Source: K23-9 sp049680365 (GTDB taxonomy: Bacteria > Planctomycetota > Planctomycetia > Pirellulales > Pirellulaceae). Taken from it: 5,442 bases of DNA. The notes beneath the pieces were generated by a model. The model did no database searches. It was given only the letters and a program-made list of their open reading frames with translations, and was not told the origin of the DNA. The first letter of the stretch is position 1; every line of letters begins with the position of its first letter. The stretch spans positions 1 through 5,442 of the forward strand of contig JBAUHQ010000103.1 of the NCBI GenBank assembly GCA_049680365.1. Reading direction: 5' to 3'. Made by a program: the position numbers and the translations under genes. Shown one piece after another: positions 1 to 5,442 of the stretch.

Positions 1-2339
1 GGGCCATCGATCGTCAATTCCAATTTAGGCTCTCGAACTTCAATTTGCGTGACGCTCTTTTGCGGCATCAAAGTCCAGTCAACATCCAAACCGTGCGTAC
101 CGCTGCGTTCCGCTTTCAGGCGAACCATCATCTTCTCCGAAGCTCCCGCTGGCAGTTGATCGATCGTCCAAACCAGACGTTCGTTGCCGCCATTGCTGTC
201 AGGAACGATCCCGCCGCGTGAAGCGTTTTGTCCTTGCACTTCAGCCCAATCGGGAATCATTGCGCGAACCATCACGCCTTCTGCATCAATCGAACCACGG
301 TTTTCAACACGGATTTCAAACTGATGCGATTGACGAATCATGATCTGCTTTGGACCTTGAGTCACAACGCGAATCCCAGGCAGCTCGGACGAGACGCCTG
401 TGTTGCGAGATGGCATCGCACGCGAGTCGTTTGGCATACGTGTTTGAGTGGTCGAACGCATTTCGTTGGGAACATTTGACGAACCGCGTGCTTGGAACGA
501 CGACTCGATTTGCGGAGCCACACTTGGTTGTGCGGAGTACGAAGGACGAGCCATTTGTGTGTTTTGCGGAAAATACGGATCCGCTGTGTAGCCTTGTCCT
601 TGATACGGATCAGCGGAATAACTGCTGTCGTATTGTTGCCGTGTCGAATTCGCACGTGGGGTCTGAGCAATTCGTGGTGCGTCAACTCGCTCGGGAACCG
701 TCATCTTGGCTGTCGCTGCGACTTCGTTGTAACTTGGATCCACCACACCCGATCCGATCGGAGCAAATTTCGGCGTGGAATTCAAGGATTGTGACTCTCT
801 AGATTCAGCAACGACTGAGCTTTGGTCAAAGGCACTTGCTGGTGGACCCGACAAGTGAGACTCGGCGTGATGGGCGGTGACCGACGAAGGGGTTTGAATC
901 TTCAAAGCAGGCTGAGTCGAAACGATTTCGGGAGCTGGTGCCGCAATTGGCGGTGATAGCTGAGCAACGACTGCAGGCACTTTCTCCATAGCAGCAGGAG
1001 TCGTTGCGACTTTCGACGGGGCAGCTTCCAACTTCATCGGCTCCGGTTTTTTCAACGTTGGAGCAGGAGCAGCCAGAGTAGTGGCTGCAGTTGCTGTCGC
1101 AGGCTTGAGATCAATTTCAACCGATGGCACGGGCTTAGCTTTCGATTGCGAGACGACTTTCGACTCGATCGCGGCAAGATCCTCGTTGATTTGCTTAGTA
1201 ACCTTTGATTCGACGTTGGACTTGACTGCAGTGACCTCGGACTTGATTTCTTTCGCCTTCGCTTCGACTGCGCTGACGATCAAGCGACGTGGTGCCTTTG
1301 GAACCAAACTGTCGTCTAATTTCAGATCAGCAGCGATCGCGTCGGGTGTCGTCGAAGCGGCGGCGATTTCCGAGGCGTCCAGAGCACTCAGTGCCGCCCG
1401 TCCTGATCGACGACTGCTGCTTGTCGTTGACAAGACCGATTGATCGCGACGACTCGATGGTGCCGACTGCAAACGAGTAGGCACAGGCGAGCTTTTTGTT
1501 ACGGCAGCGCGAACGTCGTCGACTAACGGTGCACGTTGCAAGACGGAATGTGTCCCACTAATCCGACTAGATGCTGGCAGAGCTTGGATGGTTTTTGATG
1601 TGGTCGGTCGCGATTCCGTCACCGTGATGGAACGAGACTGCATTGAAGGCTGGACAGAAGGTTGAGCAGGTGGTTGGGGCAATTGCTGAACCATCTCAGT
1701 AGCAGGTGCCTGATTCGGATCGCGAATCGGTGCTCGCTTCAACGCCGTGCTGTCCGCATTGGGAGAATGAAAAGGAATTCCTTCCCAATTCGGTGCCGTT
1801 TGCGGACGTTGGTTATGATGATTGTGTACCACGGGCTTTTTGGTGCTTGACGGCTTGATCGCTTCGACCAGTCCGTCCAATACGCCAGCAGCAGGAATCA
1901 CTTTGGATGGGCTGTGCTGTACTGAGGCGTTGCGGTGGGTTGCTGCGGTACGGTGCGTCTGCTGGGCCGCTGCCGACTTGTTTGACTGATCTTGACCGCG
2001 TGTAAACGCGTGCAAAATCCCACCAGTCAATCCTCCGCTCGATGCTTTGGCAGAACTGGCATCGGTGGTACCGGCGACCTGACGAACGGCATGGCGTTCG
2101 ACCGATGACTGCATCGCATGCTGGCCATGAATCTGGCCTGCTGGCAAACCAGTCGTTTCATTCGGAGCGGTGTGAACACTACTCGCAGGACGATGCGCTG
2201 CTTTATAGGGAGGAGCACCATTGGAAAATGATCCAAGTAGGACCGCCAGTGGGAGGGTAAGAATGATCGAAGCTACGATGATTCTGCGGTTGCCGCGGTT
2301 CATCCGTAAATCTCGCGTGTTTGCGTAAGGGGAGTCCAT
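1..2339 (-). CDS. Secreted/anchored DUF11-repeat protein with long disordered N-terminal region (C-terminus beyond left edge)
   Basis: One reading frame stays open on the minus strand from the start codon to the left edge: 779 complete codons plus two bases, with no stop. Two in-frame ATGs are possible. The one at 2339 gives the longest form. The one at 2303, 12 codons later, gives a more classical signal sequence (MNRGNRR followed by a hydrophobic run IIVASIILTLPLAVLLGSF). Neither has a clear Shine-Dalgarno. There is no textbook AXA cleavage site, so the segment may be a signal peptide or a membrane anchor. Residues about 40-650 (counted from 2339) are low-complexity, rich in Pro, Ala, Ser, Thr and Gln, with one charged helical stretch at about 355-402. 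From about residue 653 the sequence becomes beta-rich and resembles a DUF11/conserved repeat domain: GIRVVTQGPKQ, then EIRVENRGSIDAEGVMVRA, LVWTIDQLPAGASEKM and PKLELTIDG, which looks like the start of a further repeat. DUF11 is shared with chlamydial OmcB and many surface proteins. The visible part has no cysteine. A role as an envelope or surface protein is inferred; the exact function is unknown. Confidence 0.85.
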   Translation of the reverse strand, partial: MDSPYANTRDLRMNRGNRRIIVASIILTLPLAVLLGSFSNGAPPYKAAHRPASSVHTAPNETTGLPAGQIHGQHAMQSSVERHAVRQVAGTTDASSAKASSGGLTGGILHAFTRGQDQSNKSAAAQQTHRTAATHRNASVQHSPSKVIPAAGVLDGLVEAIKPSSTKKPVVHNHHNQRPQTAPNWEGIPFHSPNADSTALKRAPIRDPNQAPATEMVQQLPQPPAQPSVQPSMQSRSITVTESRPTTSKTIQALPASSRISGTHSVLQRAPLVDDVRAAVTKSSPVPTRLQSAPSSRRDQSVLSTTSSSRRSGRAALSALDASEIAAASTTPDAIAADLKLDDSLVPKAPRRLIVSAVEAKAKEIKSEVTAVKSNVESKVTKQINEDLAAIESKVVSQSKAKPVPSVEIDLKPATATAATTLAAPAPTLKKPEPMKLEAAPSKVATTPAAMEKVPAVVAQLSPPIAAPAPEIVSTQPALKIQTPSSVTAHHAESHLSGPPASAFDQSSVVAESRESQSLNSTPKFAPIGSGVVDPSYNEVAATAKMTVPERVDAPRIAQTPRANSTRQQYDSSYSADPYQGQGYTADPYFPQNTQMARPSYSAQPSVAPQIESSFQARGSSNVPNEMRSTTQTRMPNDSRAMPSRNTGVSSELPGIRVVTQGPKQIMIRQSHQFEIRVENRGSIDAEGVMVRAMIPDWAEVQGQNASRGGIVPDSNGGNERLVWTIDQLPAGASEKMMVRLKAERSGTHGLDVDWTLMPQKSVTQIEVREPKLELTIDG

Positions 2340-2510
2340 CAATCGATCTATCGTCCCAATCGAGCCTGACTGTTGAATCGAATTTGACGATTATGCCGAT
2401 TCTGTTGGCACATCCTCCGTCGCGGCCATTTTCAGCAGCGTGAAACTGGTCGATAATCCGTCGTGTTCACTCCCCCCTTTCTCAACGCCTACTAATTTCA
2501 ACACAGCACC
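2340..2510. promoter_or_regulatory. Divergent intergenic region between the DUF11 gene and the TPR gene
   Basis: These 171 bases separate two divergent start codons, so promoters for both directions should lie here (inference from gene layout). No convincing -35/-10 pair was found on either strand. A TTGACG at 2384-2389 lacks a matching -10 box at 16-18 bases, and a CATAAT on the minus strand (2395-2390) lacks a -35 box. No riboswitch-like or repeated structure was recognised. Confidence 0.4.
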
Positions 2511-2834
2511 ATGTCACGACGCGAAAAAATCTTGGCCATGCTGGCAGACGATCCCAAGGACACCTTTCTGCGATACAGCTTGGCGATGGAATTGCGTAGC
2601 GAAGGCAACCATGACGAGAGCATTGAGAAATTACGTGAGTTGACGTGTGATGAAACTCCCTACGTTCCAGCGTTCTTTATGGCAGCCCAGCAACTAGCCG
2701 ACCTGGATCGAGTTGACGAAGCCAGGGAATTCCTGCGAAGTGGTATCGATCAAGCCAGAGCACAAGGTAACGGCCACGCGGCGGCAGAAATGAGCGAATT
2801 ATTGACTTCGCTTGGTGAGTTGGGCGAACTGTAG
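2511..2834 (+). CDS. Small tetratricopeptide (TPR) repeat protein
   Basis: This is a 107-residue, almost wholly alpha-helical protein. Residues 18-51 and 51-86 read as two TPR-like helix pairs: LRYSLAMELRSEGNHDESIE, with the small Ala/Gly positions and the acidic turn expected of TPRs, then FMAAQQLADLDRVDEAREFL. They are followed by a capping helix at about 88-104. There is no signal peptide or membrane segment, so it should be cytoplasmic, and TPRs usually mediate protein-protein contacts. The start is well fixed: an in-frame TAA lies 18 bases upstream (2493-2495) and ATG 2511 is the only ATG between. No Shine-Dalgarno is visible. It lies 124 bases upstream of recO on the same strand and may be the first gene of that operon. 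The partner and specific role cannot be told from the sequence. Confidence 0.85.
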   Translation: MSRREKILAMLADDPKDTFLRYSLAMELRSEGNHDESIEKLRELTCDETPYVPAFFMAAQQLADLDRVDEAREFLRSGIDQARAQGNGHAAAEMSELLTSLGELGEL

Positions 2835-2836
2835 GC

Positions 2837-2851
2837 GACCGGCTGCCGGTC
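2837..2851 (+). other. Short GC-rich hairpin just after the TPR gene
   Basis: GACCGG at 2837-2842 pairs perfectly with CCGGTC at 2846-2851 around a CTG loop, starting three bases after the TPR stop codon. No T-run follows, so it is not a standard intrinsic terminator. It could be a weak attenuator, an mRNA 3'-end stabiliser or chance. Confidence 0.35.
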
Positions 2852-2905
2852 TAGCGGTGGCAATGACGTGATCCATGCAATTTTAATTTGATGGGAAACG
2901 CGTGC

Positions 2906-2918
2906 CGGGAAACTCCCG
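2906..2918 (+). other. Short inverted repeat in the recO leader
   Basis: CGGGA at 2906-2910 pairs with TCCCG at 2914-2918 around an AAC loop, about 40 bases before the recO start. The stem is only five base pairs and has no T-run after it. A stem of this size can arise by chance, and no function is claimed. Confidence 0.2.
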
Positions 2919-2958
2919 CGACGTGTGCCGCTTCCAATCACGACGGTAAAAAACCAAT

Positions 2959-3723
2959 TTGGCTGCCGAACAAACGACCGCAATTGTCCTGAGAACAATC
3001 GAATTCAGCGAAACGAGCCTGATTGTCACGTTGCTGACTCGCGATTTTGGACAGATCTCTGCGATAGCTAAAGGAGCCCGTCGGCCAAAGGGTCCTTTCG
3101 AAGGCGCGCTTGACCTGTTGGCCGTCTGTCGTGTAGTCGTCATCCGTAAGAACACCGATGCGCTTGATCTGCTGACCGAAGCCAAGCTTCAAAAGCGATT
3201 TCGCGGCGGCGAACGATCACTGGAACGGCTCTACGCAGGCTATTACGTCGCGGAAATGCTGCGACTGATGACCGACAAAAACGACCCTCATCCCGAAGTT
3301 TACGACTTGGCAATCGCAACCCTCGCTCAAATCGATGCTACCGCCCCGGTAGCCACAGCCTTGCTGTACTTCGATGCGCAGATTCTGCGGCAGCTTGGGC
3401 ATGCGCCTTCGACGAAGACTTGCACCAGTTGCGACGCATTGGTTCCACGTTCAAAACGCATGTTCTTTGCGTTGATTGGCGGTGGTGTTGTGTGCGACAA
3501 CTGCCGCATCCGCGAACACCAAACCGTTGCGGTGACCTGCCTGGCGATCGACGAAAGTGCACGATTACAGTCTTCAGACTTGCAATTGCCCGTGACAATT
3601 GACGCGGGAGTTTATGGCGAACTACGAGCTGTGATGAACCGATACTTCCAAGCACTGCTGGGCACACAACCCCGCATGCAATCCTTCTTGCCTACTGCGA
3701 TCCGGAAGGAACCGAACGCATGA
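2959..3723 (+). CDS. recO: DNA repair protein RecO
   Basis: RecO helps load RecA on SSB-coated single-stranded DNA and anneals complementary strands in the RecFOR recombinational repair pathway, in the cytoplasm. The 254-residue length is typical. The N-terminal OB-fold region (about residues 5-80) shows the family pattern: TTAIVLRTIEFSETSLIVTL, then TRDFGQISAIAKGARRPKG. A helical region follows (LERLYAGYYVAEMLRLM at about 87-103). The C-terminal part has a four-cysteine zinc site, C155-x2-C158 and C179-x2-C182, with GGGVVCDNC before and around the second pair. The start is TTG at 2959: an in-frame TAA sits at 2947-2949, no in-frame ATG occurs until after the conserved N-terminus, and the TTG places the family motif correctly. 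No strong Shine-Dalgarno is seen. Its stop codon overlaps the ATG of the next gene (ATGA at 3720-3723), so the two are probably translationally coupled. Confidence 0.95.
   Translation: MAAEQTTAIVLRTIEFSETSLIVTLLTRDFGQISAIAKGARRPKGPFEGALDLLAVCRVVVIRKNTDALDLLTEAKLQKRFRGGERSLERLYAGYYVAEMLRLMTDKNDPHPEVYDLAIATLAQIDATAPVATALLYFDAQILRQLGHAPSTKTCTSCDALVPRSKRMFFALIGGGVVCDNCRIREHQTVAVTCLAIDESARLQSSDLQLPVTIDAGVYGELRAVMNRYFQALLGTQPRMQSFLPTAIRKEPNA
3706..3710 (+). promoter_or_regulatory. Ribosome binding site of the BamD-like gene, inside recO
   Basis: AAGGA lies nine bases before the ATG at 3720, within the last codons of recO. It is the only good Shine-Dalgarno seen in the window. It favours the first of two adjacent ATGs (3720 rather than 3723) and suggests that ribosomes can start here as well as re-initiate after recO. 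Confidence 0.6.
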
Positions 3724-5129
3724 TGCTGTCTTTTTACAATAGAAAAAGTCGAATTGCTGGTGGCCAGCGTTTGGTATTGCTGGCGTTCGCTGCCATCGCT
3801 TTATCGGGATGCCAATCGCTCCGGCGCTCTCAAGCCTCTGATTTCGGCGGCGAACCGTTGGAGTTAATCGATGGTGATGTCAATCAATCTGCCAGCAACT
3901 CCCCGGGCAACAACGGCGTTGTGACGGCAGGAGCAATTGATGACCCAAATCAGGCGAATCCGGTTGTGCAAGCAGACGGAGATGCTGCCGCCTACACGGA
4001 TACTGGCGGGGGCGGCAATCGCGTCGTCAATTTCCTGACGTCTTGGAAAGAAGATCCAGCGACAGCAAAAGCGATGTATCAAAAAGCGAATGCGACGTTC
4101 CTGGCTGCAAAACGCAAACCAAAAGACCAGGCAGCGTCGGACTTCGCAGCAGCAGCCTCCTATTTTAAAAAGGCTGGTAGCGCGGCTCCAGGTTCGGCAC
4201 TTCAGCAAGACGCATTGTACATGCAGGCAGAGAGTCATTTCTTTGCAGACGAATTGACCGACGCGACGAAGACCTATCAACGACTACAAAAAGACTTCCC
4301 GCGCAATCAATATAACGACCGTGTCGCAGCCAGGCTCTTTGCGATCAGCAGGTACTGGATTGAAACGAGTCGTGCAGGATCGGACGCGTGGTACAAAATC
4401 AACTTCTTTGACAAGAAACGTCCTGGCTATGACGCTAAGGGCAACGCGATCAAAGTCCTTGATCAAATCCGTTACGACGATCCAACCGGCCGCTTAGCCG
4501 ATGATGCCACGATGGCTGCAGCAGCTGAGTACATCCGACAGAACGAATTTGAAAAAGCAGACGAGTTTCTGACGGACTTGCGAGAAACTTTCACGGACAG
4601 TGAACACCTTTTCCATGCCCATTTGCTGGGTGTGCGATGCAAGCTGGATATCTACGCGGGTCCCGACTACAGCGGCTTAGTGCTGGAAGAAGCTGAAAAG
4701 CTAATCGAGCAAACTCGACAGCGTTTCCCAGACAAGCTTCAAAACCAAGAGTACAACGAGATGCTGGCCCGCGCCGCCCGCGAAGTCTCTTACCACCAAG
4801 CGGAGCGTTATGCACATCGTGCTAAGTATCGCGAGAAACGACAAGAGTACGGCGCCGCAAGCGCTCAGTATCAGGAATTACTGCGTGACCACCCCAACGC
4901 ACCTCAGGCTAAAATTGCGCGAGCTCGCTTGAGCGAAACGCGAAAACTGCCTGCCGTTCCTGAGAAACGGCTAGCAGTATTAACCAAGATCTTTCCTGAC
5001 AGCCGACAGTCAGCTCCTTTGGTTCCGGTCAAAGCACAGGCGAAGACGCCTACGGCTGCCCCGCTGGAAAATCCAGGCACGACGCCAAACACAACTCCGA
5101 CCCCCAGCCGCGGGACGATGTTACGTTGA
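3720..5129 (+). CDS. bamD: BamD-like outer membrane assembly TPR lipoprotein
   Basis: BamD is the essential TPR lipoprotein of the BAM complex that folds beta-barrel proteins into the outer membrane. This 469-residue protein has a lipoprotein signal: a basic start, a hydrophobic segment RLVLLAFAAIALSGC, and lipobox LSGC with the lipidated Cys at 31. Residues about 32-108 are a Gly/Asn/Asp/Ala-rich linker. Residues about 112-215 match the BamD/TPR pattern best, with a helix pair, then ALYMQAESHFFADELTDATK and YQRLQKDFPRN. Further helix pairs lie at about 255-345 (EYIRQNEFEKADEFLTDLRE) and 363-405 (KYREKRQEYGAASAQYQELL, RDHPNAPQAKIARARL). The last 40 residues are a Pro/Thr/Ala-rich tail. It is about twice as long as the E. 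coli BamD (about 245 residues), so it may be a lineage-specific BamD or another TPR lipoprotein. The position between recO and an LptE-like gene supports an outer-membrane role. It overlaps both neighbours by four bases. Confidence 0.8.
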   Translation: MMLSFYNRKSRIAGGQRLVLLAFAAIALSGCQSLRRSQASDFGGEPLELIDGDVNQSASNSPGNNGVVTAGAIDDPNQANPVVQADGDAAAYTDTGGGGNRVVNFLTSWKEDPATAKAMYQKANATFLAAKRKPKDQAASDFAAAASYFKKAGSAAPGSALQQDALYMQAESHFFADELTDATKTYQRLQKDFPRNQYNDRVAARLFAISRYWIETSRAGSDAWYKINFFDKKRPGYDAKGNAIKVLDQIRYDDPTGRLADDATMAAAAEYIRQNEFEKADEFLTDLRETFTDSEHLFHAHLLGVRCKLDIYAGPDYSGLVLEEAEKLIEQTRQRFPDKLQNQEYNEMLARAAREVSYHQAERYAHRAKYREKRQEYGAASAQYQELLRDHPNAPQAKIARARLSETRKLPAVPEKRLAVLTKIFPDSRQSAPLVPVKAQAKTPTAAPLENPGTTPNTTPTPSRGTMLR

Positions 5130-5442
5130 AAAACGTTTGCAAGCTTCATTGGACCGCTGTTTACCTAACCATGATGGCTGCTTCGGCAGTCCTCATTACG
5201 GGCTGCGCGTCGTACCAATATGGCAACGATGCATTGTTTCCCGTTGGGATCACTACCGTCCATGTCCCGATCGTGCAGAACGACACTTTCCGGCATGACT
5301 TGGGTCCGCAGCTGACCGAAGCGATCGTCAAAGAGTTGGAACGTCGCAGCAACTACAAAGTTACTGGTGATCCGAATGCGGACAGTACGTTGCAAGTTCG
5401 AATCGTTTCCGAAACAAAACGCGTGCTCAGTGAAGCAAGAAC
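5126..5442 (+). CDS. lptE: LptE-like LPS assembly lipoprotein (N-terminal part, runs off right edge)
   Basis: LptE is the outer membrane lipoprotein that plugs the LptD barrel and helps deliver LPS to the cell surface. The window holds 105 codons plus two bases of an open frame; the E. coli protein is about 193 residues. The N-terminus has Lys at 2 and 6, a hydrophobic stretch and a lipobox ITGC with the lipidated Cys at 27. After it, residues 40-100 show the LptE family pattern: GITTVHVPIVQNDTFRHDLG, then LTEAIVKELERRSNYKV and ADSTLQVRIVS. The TTG at 5126 is chosen because it overlaps the upstream stop as TTGA and supplies the basic signal-peptide start. The in-frame ATGs at 5171 and 5174 would leave only about 10 residues before the Cys and no positive charge. 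A weak GGGA lies 10 bases before the TTG. It would follow the BamD-like gene in the same operon. Confidence 0.85.
   Translation, partial: MKNVCKLHWTAVYLTMMAASAVLITGCASYQYGNDALFPVGITTVHVPIVQNDTFRHDLGPQLTEAIVKELERRSNYKVTGDPNADSTLQVRIVSETKRVLSEAR

Noticed and set aside
228..1850. Several plus-strand open frames of 60-150 codons (for example 350-802 and 1081-1443)
   Set aside because: They lie antisense within the continuous minus-strand DUF11 gene. Their translations are compositionally odd, match no family, and are explained by the codon pattern of the real gene.
2406..2411. TGGCAC, resembling the -24 element of a sigma-54 promoter upstream of the TPR gene
   Set aside because: The matching TTGC-type -12 element is missing at the required spacing (CCGTC is found instead).
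2384..2412. TTGACG as a -35 box for the TPR/recO transcript
   Set aside because: The bases 16-18 positions downstream (GGCACA and neighbours) do not resemble a -10 box.
2837..2851. Intrinsic terminator after the TPR gene
   Set aside because: The hairpin is perfect but short, and no T-run follows it, so it is kept only as a low-confidence structure.
2883..3667. Minus-strand and alternative-frame open frames across recO
   Set aside because: They are shadows of recO, whose own frame shows clear family motifs and the zinc-binding cysteines.
3864..5395. Minus-strand open frames across the BamD-like and LptE-like genes
   Set aside because: They overlap well-supported lipoprotein genes and have no recognisable domains or start context.
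1..5442. Mobile element, CRISPR array, tRNA or rRNA gene, or phage remnant
   Set aside because: No spaced direct repeats, terminal inverted repeats, transposase or integrase motifs, or RNA-gene signatures were seen on either strand.

Overview
The window looks like ordinary chromosomal core sequence from a Gram-negative-type bacterium. The best fit is a planctomycete, probably a Pirellulaceae/Rhodopirellula-like organism. This lineage call is an impression rather than a database result. It rests on a moderate G+C content, a weak or absent Shine-Dalgarno signal at most starts, TTG starts, a long secreted DUF11-repeat protein, and a recO gene joined to two outer-membrane biogenesis lipoprotein genes.

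Layout. Positions 1-2339 hold one long minus-strand gene that runs off the left edge. It encodes a secreted or membrane-anchored protein with a hydrophobic N-terminal segment, a very long Pro/Ala/Ser/Thr-rich low-complexity region without cysteine, and the start of a DUF11-type beta-sandwich region near the left edge. Positions 2340-2510 are the gap between divergent genes. On the plus strand follow a small TPR protein (2511-2834), a 124-bp gap with two small inverted repeats, recO (2959-3723, TTG start), a BamD-like TPR lipoprotein (3720-5129), and the first 105 codons of an LptE-like lipoprotein (5126 to the right edge, TTG start).

How the genes relate. recO, the BamD-like gene and lptE overlap by four bases at each junction (ATGA and TTGA), so they are almost certainly co-transcribed and probably translationally coupled. 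RecO acts in recombinational repair in the cytoplasm. The two lipoproteins would act at the outer membrane, in beta-barrel protein insertion (BamD) and LPS transport (LptE). The divergent DUF11 protein is also an envelope or surface candidate. The small TPR gene may be the first gene of the same plus-strand transcript.

No mobile element, CRISPR array, tRNA or rRNA was seen, and there is no convincing new defence or metabolic system. The points worth a second look are the cysteine-free disordered DUF11 protein, the oversized BamD, and the tight coupling of a DNA repair gene to outer-membrane assembly genes.
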